Assembly (NCBI RefSeq): GCF_035046485.1
Contig: NC_085136.1
Coordinates: 327,200,227-327,264,226, forward strand
DNA from: Aedes albopictus
Lineage: Eukaryota; Arthropoda; Insecta; Diptera; Culicidae
DNA length: 64,000 nt
Reading direction: 5' to 3'
The notes beneath the pieces were generated by a model. That model was not told the DNA's origin and made no database searches. It was given only the letters and a program-made list of their open reading frames with translations. The position numbers were made by a program, and so were the translations under genes. The stretch's first letter is position 1; each line of letters opens with the position of its first letter. Positions 1 through 11,439 of the stretch are shown here, in pieces.

Positions 1-1090
1 TCACAACCGCTCGGGCCCCGGGCCCCCACAATCCTTAATCCGGGCCTGGCTGTATGCATGCGCTCAAAACTTTCGACGGTTATTACCAGTACCACGCGTC
101 GAAGTCAAACGCCGCGGCTCAACATCGAGCAGCTGCGTAACGTAGAAGGGGCTCAAGACTACGCGCAACAGTTAGCAGTGGCCCTACCAGTACCAACGGA
201 AGAGCAGCTTGGCGCAGCTACACTTGAAGATGGCTGAAGGGACATCCAATCTGCCATAGGTAGTACCTCGACTACAGCACTAGGCTTCGCAACTCCGAAT
301 CACAGAAACGACTGGTACTGCGGCGAATGTGAACAGTTGAAAAACGAGAAGAATGCAACATGGGCGAGAAGGCTGCAACACCGTACGAGAGCGAATGAGG
401 CACGTTACAGACAGGCTCGGAACAGACAGAACTCAGTCTTCCGGATGAAGAAGCGCGAGCAGGAAGAACGAGATTGCGAAGCGATGGAAGAGCTGTAAGG
501 ACACACGAAAGTTCTACGAGAAGCTGAACCGCTCGCGCAGAGGCTTCGTGCCACAAGCCGACATGTGCGAATATTCTCTCGAGCGAGCGTAAGGTGGTCG
601 AGAGGTGGCGGCAGCATTACGATGAGCACCTCAATGGCGACGTTGCAAGTACCGAAGGTGACGTGGTAACAGATCTAGGAGTATGTGCACATGATGAAAG
701 ACTTCCGACCCCTGACCTCCAAGAGATTGAGGAGGAGGTTGTTAGGTTGAAAAACAACAAAGCCGCTGGAGCAGATCACCTACCAAGCGAGCTTCTAAAA
801 TACGATGGAGAAGCACTGGTGAGAGCACTACACTGGGTCATTACCAAGATTTGGGAGGAGGAAGTATTACCGGAGGAATGGATGGAAGGTATCGTGTGTC
901 CCATCTACAAAAAGGACGACTGGAAGTATCGCGCGATCGCACTACTGAGCGCTGCCTACTAGATGCTCTCTCAAATTTTATGCCGCCGTCTATCGCCGAT
1001 TGCAAGAGAGTTCGTGGGGCAATATCAGGCTGGATTCATGGGTGAACGCGCTACAACCAGACCTGCACAAAATCAGTCTTGTCAATTGAC
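1..1090 (+). pseudogene. Broken RTE/JAM-like LINE: linker and N-terminal reverse transcriptase
   Basis: This is a fragment of the second ORF of an RTE-clade non-LTR retrotransposon, the protein that nicks target DNA and reverse-transcribes the element RNA. The piece up to about 490 encodes the charged linker between endonuclease and RT (motif NIEQLRNVEGAQDYAQQ from 121). The piece from 594 carries the RT start, with LKNNKAAGADHLPSELLKY and then an IYKKDD/YRAIALLSAAY block, and ends near YQAGFMGERATT. The reading frame changes between these parts, with a TAA at 496-498. An in-frame TAG at 960-962 replaces the residue usually found after AAY. The catalytic YADD region is missing because coding similarity stops near 1090, and the 5' side runs off the window. 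It is a dead copy. The clade call rests on motif recognition. Confidence 0.82.
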
Positions 1091-1740
1091 TACTGACATT
1101 GCACCACCGTCACTATCATTGCAGGCCGATCTATATCAGGACGACAATGGCAGGCAACGGCACGCTATTGACCGACACTCTAGATCCCTATCATTGTAAA
1201 TTGACTGATATTTTTGTTATTTTAGCCATAACAATATTAGTTATGTTGAACTACATTTTGAAGTTTCATTCTGGTTATCCGTTATTTGGATTTTTAAGCG
1301 AATTTAAAGATGACCTATCACTGATATCCACACACCGTCACCGTCAGTTCTGTTCTGATGGGAAATGAAAAGTAACAGTGACGCCACAGAGCGCACGCTG
1401 ACTTCTGTCTGACTTCTATCAAAAAATCAACTTTTTAAGGTTTTCTGATTACAAATGTGATAATTACACATTTTTCCTTCAATTTTATTGGCATACGTTG
1501 TTTGGAGAACTTGTAGCAAACAAGTATAGCTTTCAATTTCTGCCAAAAGAATTTTGACAAGTTTTAGTGTAGTTATGATTTTTTAAAGTCCAAAAATAGT
1601 CGAAAAACGTAAAATTGATTTGATGCACCTCTTAATATCAATGGATTTGGCTGAAATTTTGACCAGTTACTTATTTTAGGAAGCCAATCAAAATATGGGG
1701 GTGGACTTGAGAATCAGAGAACATTTTTGAAAAGGTGAAC
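1091..1740. other. Unassigned AT-rich spacer
   Basis: No coding similarity, inverted repeat or clear tandem structure is visible. The first 270 bases repeat short phrases of the type 'CTATCATTG' and 'ACACCGTCACCGTCA' and may be a decayed repeat. The rest is ordinary AT-rich DNA. Confidence 0.4.
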
Positions 1741-2545
1741 AGGCCTAATAAGGATACTCCAGAGAGCCTTGATAGCACTTCAAGGGCTCTCAAGGGGTTT
1801 CAAGGGATCTTAGAGGCGTTCCAGAAGTCACAAAGATGTTCCAGGGGATTTCAGGGGCGTTTTGGGGGTTCTTAAACTTCCTAATGCTTCACGTTGAGAA
1901 CAACTCGCTGACGTAGCTGAGGTTTAGGTTAAAAATGACCTCAAACGCACAAGATGGATTGAGGTGTTTCAGGGATACCAGGAAGTCTCGGTAGCATTTC
2001 AGGGGGTTCCGCGGGGTCTCTGGAGCGTATTAGAGGATTTCAGGGTCGTTTCAGGGGGTCCAAGGGAGTTTTCAAGGGGTACCTGGAAGTCTTAGGAACG
2101 TTTCAGGGAGTCTCAGAGGACGTTTTAAAGGGTCTCGGAGGCGTTTTAGGGAATTCACACAGGTACATGGAGGTCTCAGGGGTGTATCTGTGAGCCTTAG
2201 GGTCTCTGGGTTTCTTCAGGGGGTTTCAGAGGCGTTACAGGGGATCTCAGGGATGTTCCAGGGGCCAAGGGGGTTTCAGAGGGGTACCTGGGAGCCTCAA
2301 GGACGTTTCAGCGAATTTCAGAGAGCACCAGGAAATCTCATGAGTGCTTCATGGGGTTTTTGGGGCTTTTCAAGGGGTTCCAGGAGGCTTCAGGAAGTTC
2401 CAGAGGCGTTTCAGAGGGGTAACTGGAGGTCTTAGTAATGTTACAGGGGTTCTCTTAGGAGGCGCCCAGAGGTTCCGTGGGGTTTCAGGGTTTTATTGGG
2501 GTTTCAGGGGGCTCCGGTGGTCTCTGGTGCACTTTATACTACTGA
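1741..2545 (+). repeat. Degenerate G-rich 'TTTCAGGGG' repeat block
   Basis: Loosely periodic phrases such as TTTCAGGGGGTTCC, GGCGTTTCAG and GGTCTCGGAGGCGTT recur every 20-40 bases. The copies are too diverged for one clean unit. Open frames here are by-products of the repeat. The same family recurs at 3065-3830, 10491-11135, 13660-13890 and 21830-22375. Confidence 0.8.
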
Positions 2546-2860
2546 AACGTTTCTGAAATTCCCGTAATCCCTTTGAAATACTTCTGAACGCCCTTTAACT
2601 CATGAGACCCTTTCAGTAAATCTTTTGAAACCTTTTCAAACGCCCCTGAAAAGCTATGAAACGCCCTAGAAATCCCCGTATTTTATGTGAAATGGCCCTG
2701 TAACACCTCTGAAATGGTCCTGAAAACCTCTTGAAGTGCTCCTGATATACCTCGAAACGCTCCAGAAACATTAATAATACCATTGAAAGGCCCCTGGGAT
2801 CCCCTGTATCACTCTTAAACCCCGTTGAAACACCATTCAAACCCCCACAAGTCCAATAAC
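2546..2860 (-). repeat. C-rich counterpart of the 'TTTCAGGGG' repeat (inverted)
   Basis: This is the reverse-complement version of the preceding block (CCCTGAAA, CTCTGAAACG, CCTTTGAAA phrases). Strand composition flips at about 2545, so the two blocks form a long imperfect inverted repeat. Confidence 0.75.
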
Positions 2861-3064
2861 ATGCGGTATACGGTTTTGTTAGAGCATGTGCTCGGAGGCT
2901 GTCAGTGTCAATCAACGATTTATGTATGTCGTTTAACATAAAAAATATTTTTTTTTTGTGCGGCTGGGAATTGAACCCTGCATACAAAACGAACTTTCTG
3001 GTTTCACTTAATTATGTATGTGCTATAATCAGGACTATAACAAAAAAAAAAACGCTGAAATATT

Positions 3065-3830
3065 ATCCATTGTGATAAGCTAAGGGGTTTTGGGGGCGTT
3101 TCAAGGATTGCAGGGATGTTTTAAAGTGGGTTCAAGGACGTTTTTGAAAGATTTCCTCAGAATTTCAGAAGGATTTCAGGGGTTTTATAATGATATCAGC
3201 AGCGGTTGTAATGTTTAGAGGGTTTAAAAGGTTTCAAGTGGACTTCCAGAGGCGCCAGTAAGCTTTCAGTGGAATTCCAGGAGGTTTCAGAAGGCTGTCA
3301 GAAGGTTTGAAGTAGATTTTCATGGGCCGCCCAGAGACCCTCATGAAACACCTTGGAAACCATCACCTCACATTCTCTATTACCTCCTTGAACACTCTTG
3401 AAAGGGTCGTCAAGCTCCTTGAAGCCCTCCCTGGAACGTCCATGAAACGCCTCCAAACTACCAGACACCATCTGAATTTCTTCAGAGTTTTCAAGCCCTG
3501 AAAGCCCTTTGATGCTCCATGAAAAGCCCCTGAAACTTACCAAAACCTCCCCCTTAAAATCCCCAGAAACCCCCTGGAACTCCCTGGAACCCATACGAAA
3601 TCTTCTAAAGCTTTCTGTGACGCCCTGGAACTCCCTGAAACGCACCTGGAACCCTATGAAATCATCTAAATCCCCTGAACGCCCCGAAATTCCTCCAAAT
3701 CTCGGATGCCTTCTGAAACGCCTTAGGGAAACCTCTTTGAGAAACCCCTCTGAAGCCCCTTGATACTCCCCTGAAACCCTTTCAAAGTCAACAAGACCTA
3801 TTTTGCCCAAACCTTCACACATCCCTGATA
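3065..3830. repeat. Second G-rich to C-rich repeat pair
   Basis: Positions 3065-3300 are G-rich (TTTCAGGGG, TTTCAGAAGG) and 3301-3830 are C-rich (CCCTGAAACC, CCCTGGAACTCC). The layout repeats that of 1741-2860. An open frame of about 180 codons on the minus strand is explained by the stop-poor repeat and resembles no known protein. Confidence 0.75.
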
Positions 3831-3852
3831 AACAACCCAACTAACAATGATA

Positions 3853-3874
3853 GCTGAATAATAGCTTATTCAGC
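3853..3874. repeat. Perfect short hairpin
   Basis: GCTGAATAA and its exact reverse complement TTATTCAGC are separated by TAGC, giving a 9-bp stem with a 4-base loop. It sits just after the C-rich repeat. Related GCTGAATAA-type phrases occur near 61,205, so it may be the edge of a decayed MITE. Confidence 0.5.
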
Positions 3875-4972
3875 CAAATTTTTAAGAAATTAAGCTGAGG
3901 AGCGGCTTATTAGTCTATTGTACAGCAGCAATGTTTGCTGGGAACTCTCTGAGATCTTCCACCAGATTGGAAAAATATTAGTAAAATTCATTAAGGCATT
4001 TCTAAAGAAATATTTTTATGTATTACAGTAGGAATTAATGGGCAAATCTCTACAAAAGTGGAGGTGACATATGTGTATTGTCAGGACAATATTAACGCTG
4101 TATGACTTGAAGCAATACCTTATGCGAATCGCGGTATGCATAGTTGCTATGTAACGTGGCATCTTATGTGACTTAAGGAACATTTACAATCAATATTGTA
4201 ATTGGATGCATTTTTCTCATTTTTTTGGTTTTATATTTTTTATTAATTAACGGAGCTATATTTTTAAGATCGGTTTCCATGCACATGTAGAAGAATGTTT
4301 AATCGAGGTATTTTCTTTTTTTCTGGTGGTAAATGTTTTTCAGTTTAGAGAAACCAGTTTCACACGAAATTTCGAAAACAAAATATGTTTTGGAAAACTC
4401 AGCTGATACCTTGATCCTTCCTCTAAATCGGCACCAAAATTTCAAAAGGGCGTAGTTGCTTTTTGAGACAGCCCTTTTGTCCAAAGCTGTGTGCAATTGA
4501 AATGCAAATACTGAATGAGGGAACACCTAATGCCGTAAGATATTCTAACAAGTAACCCGGTGTCAACGGTAGCTTTTGGGTCCTAGATGGGCGGTGGTTG
4601 TTAAGTTACCTTCGGTAACACTGTATTGCCGCTTATAAAGCGCACTCAGGTCATGTTTGCATCTTGAACGCAGCAATACTATCAGCAGTTACGTCTTTTT
4701 GAAATGTTGGCGCCGTAATGTGCATGAAAACCTTTTTTTTTTTGGAAATGTTGCTCCGTTTTTAAATAAAAATTCAAAAACCAAAAGATGAGGAAATGCA
4801 TCCAGCATCACCTTAAGGGTGAAATCATCATTTTCAACTCCAGTTTTCTTGATTATCATTACTATTACGGTCGCCATATGCTATGAAGTCGAATTCTATT
4901 GAGCAATCGAAATGTTTGTGAAATGATTTTACAATACAAAATGTGATTCTAATTTGCCTTCAAAATCGCCCG
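3875..4972. other. Unassigned AT-rich DNA
   Basis: I see no gene, clear repeat or RNA gene in this stretch. Short open frames on the minus strand near 4300-4880 have low-complexity composition and no recognisable motif. Confidence 0.4.
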
Positions 4973-4995
4973 NNNNNNNNNNNNNNNNNNNNNNN
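4973..4995. other. Gap of 23 N
   Basis: Exactly 23 undetermined bases. The other two gaps in the window (35,241 and 56,883) have the same length. Confidence 0.98.
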
Positions 4996-5339
4996 GAGGC
5001 TCAAAAGCGTATGTGCAGGAAGATCTTGCTTTCAAGGATATAAATTGATAAAATCTGAAAAAGTTGGCGGTTTCAAATAAATTTCGTTGACCTAATCTGT
5101 GTTGGGGAAAAAGCTCGTAAAATATCGGAGAACTCAACAAAAATCATTTGTTTAAATAAAATTGGCATTGTTCAGGAAGAAATTTTTCAGCAACCCACTG
5201 TAGAATTTCCAAGGTGGTAACGTTGCCTGTAAGAAGCAAAATGCGAGGAAATCAAACCCTTAAGCAGTCTTTTGGATCCATGAAAATTTGTCGAATAACC
5301 CTTTCTTTTCGTAAAATTTGGTAACAAGAAATTCAGGCA

Positions 5340-5450
5340 TATTGGCTCGAACACGAGGGGGAAATACCCGTGTTCAATCCCAGGACACAAAAAATCAAAG
5401 GAGTGTCATAAACTCTCTAAGCTACGTCACTCCCATCGATTTGTAAAAAA
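5340..5450 (-). mobile_element. Possible tRNA-derived SINE head
   Basis: Read on the minus strand, a phrase GACGTAGCTTAGAGAG resembles a pol III A box. About 45 bases later GGGATTGAACACGGG resembles a B box. Spacing and order fit a tRNA-related SINE. No clean cloverleaf, poly-A tail or target duplication was identified. Confidence 0.45.
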
Positions 5451-5769
5451 AAACTGAGCGGTTGGTACGAGATGTCTCCGTTCAATGGCTTCAATGTGGA
5501 TCCAAATTTGATATCCATAATAATTTCCATTACGCTGCAGAGTAGCTCTGGCCGCTATACTGCTTGTGATGCATTTCTGATGTATTGCAAGTATTAATAT
5601 TTACAAGAAAAATGATAGATGTAGTCGATAATTTTTATGATTTTTTTTTCGTTTAGACTAGGCTAAACTAGACTAGAAATTTCTCCTTGTTTTTTTCAAG
5701 TAATGCTTTTGGGAAGTTTCGTGGAAACCTTCATAAATATTATTTTTAGATATAGGTTTGAAAACAAAA

Positions 5770-6060
5770 ATATTTTACTCCAAGATATAAAATTATTGAG
5801 AAATACTAGAGAAACTTCAGGAGAAAATTCCCAGAAACATTGTTGGAGGTTTTTGTAATAGCATCTTTGGAAGTATTCTTAACGAACTTACTGAAAGAAT
5901 CTGCAGAGTAATTTCCAAAGAAACATCGGAAGAATTTGAGAAGTAGTCTTGAGGAATTCTAGATCTTGGAGAAATTTCTGGAGAAACGTTTCGTAAAGAA
6001 TTGTTAAAGGAATTCCTAAAGAAACTTACGAGCTCCACCTTAAGAGTCTTAGACTAATAT
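5770..6060. repeat. Degenerate A-rich 'GAGAAATTTCTGGAG' repeats
   Basis: Phrases such as TTCTGGAGAAA, GGAAGAATTTGAG and AAAGGAATTCCT recur with a loose spacing of about 30 bases. This is the same family as 7140-8345, with the opposite strand bias to 17,700-20,125. Confidence 0.65.
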
Positions 6061-6320
6061 CTGAAAAATATGTTAGGAAATTATTTTTGGAAATTGTGAA
6101 TGTTGCCTTCCCACAAAAATCTTTTCCCAGCCATCTCAGAATCATTTGGCATTATATGGAACCTTTAGATCAAGGTTACTCACTTTTCCATAGCTCCACT
6201 TCTCAATGAGGCAGCATCACACTAGCAAACTCGTCGTGGTGCTTGCTAGGGGAAGATCAGACAAGGGGTATGACACTATTGTTTGTTCAAATCCCACAGA
6301 AATATCTTTTTTTTTTTTTA

Positions 6321-6970
6321 TTTGAACAAATTTTGAGCGATTGGTTAATCTTTCGCGAAGCTAGAACCGTTGTCGTAAAACACTATATTTTAGACAACCA
6401 ATTTTTGAACTGTCATATCTCCGAAACCAGTGAACCGAATCAAATGAAATTTTGAACATTTATCAACAATATATTTATACTTGATGCAACATTATAAAAT
6501 GTAATATTTTCTTACGACGAATAAAATTATACCGGTTTAACATTTTCACCCATATAGAGGAAAATAAGTCAAATTTACATTACCATACAAAAATTATTAA
6601 ATTACCTTCCTTCAATCCAAATAGGCTCTAATATATCGAAATAGAGATATCTTGAGAACAGAAGTAAAATATCTTTGAATAACAAAACTAAAATTTATTG
6701 ACATTGATATTAAAAAAGTTATACTTTTTCAAAAAAGATTCAAAAAGTGACAAACTATGATAACTTTTTTAAATGTTTAAAAAATACATACGCTCTTATA
6801 ACTTTTGAAGCTATAATATATTGTCGATAAACGTTCAAACTTTCATTTGATTCGGATCACTGGTTTCGGAGATATGAAAGTTCAAAAATAAGCTGTCTGA
6901 AAAATAGTGTTTTACGTAAACGGTTACAGCTTTACGAAATATTAACCAATCGAGCTCAAATTTGTACCAA
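6321..6970. mobile_element. MITE-like element with about 150-bp inverted ends
   Basis: The left arm (about 6321-6475) contains GAGCGATTGGTTAATCTTTC, then AAAACACTATATTTTAGA and ATATCTCCGAAACCAGTGA. The right arm (about 6825-6970) holds the same phrases in reverse complement order (TCACTGGTTTCGGAGATAT, AATATTAACCAATCGAGCTC). The arms differ by scattered substitutions, so this is an old copy. The interior is AT-rich and non-coding. No target duplication could be fixed. Confidence 0.7.
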
Positions 6971-7139
6971 TAATGCACATATAATAGGTTGACAATCAGT
7001 CAAAATTTGAGAATTTTTCATGCACTCTATCATGTTAAACATGTCATGTTTTCATGCACTCTAACATGTTAAACTTTTTTGTGTGAAAAAAAAGTTGCCT
7101 TTCCCACCCCTGGCCACCCCCTGTATTTATTAACGAGAG

Positions 7140-8345
7140 GAAAATACAAAAAATCATGGATAAATTATTTGGAAACTTGATGAATTTCCTGGAGGAATTA
7201 CTCTAGGCACTTATGAAGGATTTTTCAGGAATCTACAAGATTTGACAGAGTCATTGGAGAAATTTCAGCTATAATTTTTCGTAGTATTTCAGAAGGATGC
7301 CTCGGAATAATTTCTAAAGTAGCCTTCGGAGGAACTTCAGGCGGATTCCTTGAAGAATTTAAGGAGGAATTTCTATAGAAGACGTTTTAAGAGGAACCCT
7401 CAGTAGATTTAAAAGAATTTTTGGAGAACTCTGCGGTGGCCTGCCTGGAGTAATACTTCAAAGAGCTCTCGGAATAGTTCTTCTTAAATAGAAATTTTGA
7501 GAAATCTTTGGATTAAAGATTTCTGAAGGGTGAATTTCTGAAGAAATTCCTAAAAAAATTGGAGGAATTCTGGGAGGAGTTTCAAGAAGGATCCTTAGAA
7601 GCATCCTGAGACAAGTATAGAAAGGAGCCTTTGAAGGACTCTTTGCAAAAACTATTTAAAGAATCTTCAGAATAATTTCAAAAATAATTTTCATACGATC
7701 TTTTCGTTGTGAAATTTTTAGAGAAATCCACGGATCAAAAGTCTGAAATCTGAGCAATTTCTCGAAAAACATGAATGATAAATCTCGGAAGGAATACTCG
7801 TGGAAAATTTTTTAGATGAATCCATGGACGAAAATTCGGTCAACTATCCCGAATACTTTGGAAGAAAGTTCGGTGGAATGTCTAAAAAACCCTGCGAAGA
7901 ATCTTTGATTGAATTTCTGTAGTATGCATTGGGAGAATGTTTGAATAAATACCTTTTGTTGTCAAGGAATTTCGGGGGCAACTTTTAAAACAATATCTTG
8001 GATAAATCCCTGAAGCCTTTTTCTGAGTAGTTCTTTTTACAATCCTTAGAGACATTTATGAAGATGTGCTTTTGAAATTTTCAAGATACATCTTTGGAGA
8101 AACATCTGGTTTTTTATAATTTTAGAATTTTTTTTTATAGAATTCTCAAAGGCAATGAATTGCTCGAGTAACCTTTGGAATAATTTCTGAAATTGTTCTC
8201 GGAGAAATTCCTGGATTATTTTGCAGAAATTTCAGAAGAAAACTATGACGGAATTATAGGAAATTTCTGGAAGAAATTTCTTAAGTAGATGCTGAAAGAA
8301 ATTGTGAAGATGTCGTGGTAGGATTTATCGACAAAAGAATTCATT
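7140..8345. repeat. Degenerate A-rich 'GGAAGAATTTCTGGAGGAAT' repeats
   Basis: About 1.2 kb of diverged phrases such as TTTCTGGAAGAAATTTC, GGAGGAATTC and CCTTGGAG. Stops occur in all frames, so it is non-coding. Copies are too diverged to define one unit without alignment. Confidence 0.65.
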
Positions 8346-8435
8346 CCAACGAGGATGAATTCTTCTTCTATATCTGGTGCAACCTTAGTTGCGATTCGAA
8401 AAATATTTTTATGGAATGACTAAATTTTTAGAACA

Positions 8436-10135
8436 GGGTATTTTTTTTATTATCGTGCAAATTGGGTGGCAGGGTCTCAGATTTTCAAGAATTTTTTTTC
8501 CACAGGCTGGGCTCATGAATATATGAACATGTAGACAATTTAAAAAATTCAGGGTCGCCTATTTTTCCGGAAAACTCAGGTGGAAATTATTTGTTTTCCC
8601 CTGACACTACTTAATTTGAAAAATCATAATTCAAGAACGAAGCATCATCCAAACAAAGTTTATTTTAGAAAATGAAAGCAAATTTTCCCAGAAATTAAAA
8701 AAATATGAACTGGAAAAAGTTTTTCACAAAATTTTCCACAGTTTCCACAGTGAAAAGAAAATCCGTAATAACAACTCGTGGAAAATTTTCAAACAAATAT
8801 TTTGAAACGGTTATTTCATAAGGTTTAATCGCTGAAATTTATTGAATGCACTTTTATTTCGTTTTTGAGTTTCGACCAATTTTATTGAAAGATATCCACA
8901 TGTATTATATAAGCCTTTTCTTTGAAAAATTATTACTCAAGATCGAAGCATCGTAGAAACAAACCTTTTTTAGAAAATGAAAGCAAACTTTCTCAAAAAT
9001 AAAAAAAAATGAAGTTTTCTTCAAAATTTTCCATTGTTGAGAAAAATCAAGAAGAATTGCCGGAAAAACTATTCCGGAACTCGCGGAAAAATTTCAAAAA
9101 AAAAACTTATTTTTGAGAAGGTATTTTCATAAGCTTTGATCGCTGAAATTTTTGGAATGGACTTTTTTTCTTTCTTGAGTTATGGTCAATTTTGTGAAAA
9201 ATAATCATGTACGCATATGTTATATGGACATTTTTCACATAATTGGCCATAACTCAAGAACGAAAAACAAGTGCATTCCAAAAATTTCAGCCATCAAAGC
9301 TTCTCAAAATTTTTTTTGAAAATTTCCCGCGAGTTCGGGCATAGTTTTTCCGACTTTTCTTTATGAATTTCCTCAACGGGGGACAATTTTGTGGAAAACT
9401 TTTTCCTGTCTATATTTTTTTTTTGATTCCTGAGAAAATTTGCTTCCATTTTAAAAAAAAACTTTGCATCGTAGAGCTTCGTTCTTGAGTAATGATTTTT
9501 CAAAAAGACCTCATTTGGACATTTTTAAACAAAATTGGCCATAACTCAAAAACGAAAAAAAGTGCATTCCAAAAAATTTCAGCGATTAACGCTTAGGGGC
9601 TGTCCATAAGCCACGTGGTCATTTTTTGGGACTTCTCAACCCCCCTCGCGTGGTCATTTGTCCATACAAATTTTTTTATTCGTCCATACAAAATGCTCAT
9701 AGGCCGAACCCCTCCTCATGACCACGTGGTTTATGGACAGCCCCTTATGGAGTATCCTTCACAAAAATATTTTTTGATATTTTTTTACGAGTTCGGGCAT
9801 TGATTTTCCGGCTTTTGTTTGCAAATTTTCTCAACTGTAAAAATTTTGCGGAAAACTTTTTCCCGTTATTTTTTTTGGATTACTGAAAAAAAATTGCTTT
9901 CATTTTCTAAAAAAACTTTTTTTCTATGATGCTTCGTTCTTGAGTTATGATTTTTAAAAGTAAGTAGTGTCAGAAAAAAACAAGGAATTTCCACCTGAGT
10001 TTTCCGGGAAAATAGGCGGTCCTGAATTTTTCTCAATTTTTTTTGTTCATATATCCATGAGCCCTGCCTGTGCAGAAAGTTTCATGAAAATCTGGGACCC
10101 TTCGGCCGAATCCTGTACGATAATAAAAAAAGCCC
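8436..10135. mobile_element. 1.7-kb foldback element with internal repeated modules
   Basis: The ends are inverted copies: GGGTATTTTTTTTATTATCG at the left matches, with few changes, the reverse complement of CGATAATAAAAAAAGCCC at the right. Further matches follow inwards (TCTCAGATTTTCA, AAAACTCAGGTGGAAATT, GACACTACTTA). AACA lies just outside both ends (8432-8435 and 10136-10139), a possible 4-bp target duplication. Inside, a module with AAGAACGAAGCATC appears twice forward (near 8635 and 8940) and twice reversed (near 9470 and 9935). No transposase is encoded. A separate MITE is inserted at 9596-9744. Confidence 0.75.
9596..9744. mobile_element. 149-bp MITE with TTA target duplication
   Basis: The terminal inverted repeats read GGGGCTGTCCATAAGCCACG at the left and CGTGGTTTATGGACAGCCCC at the right. 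TTA flanks both sides (9593-9595 and 9745-9747). It sits near the middle of the larger foldback element at 8436-10135 and is therefore younger than it. It is non-coding and must have been mobilised in trans. Confidence 0.88.
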
Positions 10136-10139
10136 AACA

Positions 10140-10490
10140 CTTACACAGAAAAACTTTCATTTTTCAAGTTCTCTAGACAAAAAAGTTTATTTTAAATATC
10201 TTTCATTAGTATTAATTTTCGAATTTCTAAATTAAATTCAAAACTCAAAACCTTGAAAAAAAGATAAAGAAAAAAATGCTGATTGATATAAAATAAATCA
10301 AAAATTTTAGAATCATTTAAGATTATTCCAAGATAAATTGCCAGCAAAACCCTTTCAAAATTTTCAAAATTTTGTAAAAATTCGTTCTAAAATCAAATTA
10401 AAACTTCAGCATACTTTACCCGGAAACCTTAATATACGTTGGAACCTCTTTTTATGCACATGGCTTGGGGTGTATATATTAAAAAAATAT
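10140..10490. other. Unassigned AT-rich spacer
   Basis: A and T runs without coding similarity or visible repeat structure. Confidence 0.4.
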
Positions 10491-11135
10491 GCAGCTTTAA
10501 GAACGCTTCAGAGGTTCTCAGGTGCCTTTGAAGCGCGTTACAAGGGGTTTCATTCGATCATTTCAGAGTTTTAGGGCGTTTACAGGTTTTGAGGGCATTT
10601 CAGGGGCGTTTCAAAGAGTTTTCAAGTGCGTTTCAGGGGGTTTCTGAAGCCTATTGAAGGTGTCTAAAGGGGTTTTAGATGCATTTCAAATTGTTTATGA
10701 TGATTTTAAGGGCGTTTCAATGGGATTCTGGAGATTTCAGGGGCGTTTCCAGACATTTCAGGTCCGGGACCTATCAGGGGGTTTCAAGAACAGTTTCAAA
10801 AACCCCTTTAAAATACTGTGATGGGGTTGGAACCGGCAGCGCACTTGAGCCCTTTCGAAACCCTCGAAAACGCCTCCGTAACGTCTGCAATGCTTTCGAA
10901 AACCCCATCAGACCCCTGAGATCCCCTGGTACTCCGCTGAAACCTTTTGAGACTTCCTGAAACGCCCCAGGGTCTTCCCTTAGCTTTGATTTTTGCAGGC
11001 ACTTCACACAAAATTCAGAGGATCTTCAGTGGGTTTCGGGGGCAATACAGGAGCGTTTTTGGGGGGTTTGGAGGTTCTCAGGTGTGTTACAGTTGGTCTG
11101 TGAAAAGGAAGTTTCAGAGGACTTTCGGAGGCATT
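10491..11135. repeat. G-rich/C-rich 'TTTCAGGGG' repeats with two strand flips
   Basis: 10,491-10,800 is G-rich (TTTCAGGGGCGTTTC). 10,840-10,980 is C-rich (CCTGAAACGCCCC). After about 11,020 the strand is G-rich again. Same family as 1741-3830. Confidence 0.7.
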
Positions 11136-11439
11136 TAACGCTTTCGAGCCGTAGGGGTCATATATAACCCCAACATAGAAACGGCTGTATACATTCACCC
11201 ATTCGATAAACAGAATTCTGACTTCAACAAAGTTGTTGCAAATTGAGTCCTCTATTAGAGAAAAATGAGAATATTTGTATTTGGCACTTCATTGATAACC
11301 TAGAACATCCTGAACATCATGAAATTTAGAAAACGAAAAAAATGACTTACCAGTTGGTCTAAAAGTTGAACTTGGATGTGGGTTACGTTTATATGTATTC
11401 ATTTAGCCGTTATCAAGAATATCAAAAGGTGTTTATATT

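Noticed and set aside
2870..2995. tRNA-like segment (GGGAATTGAACCC near 2968)
   Set aside because: A weak B-box-like word without a matching A box at the right distance. It does not fold as a tRNA.
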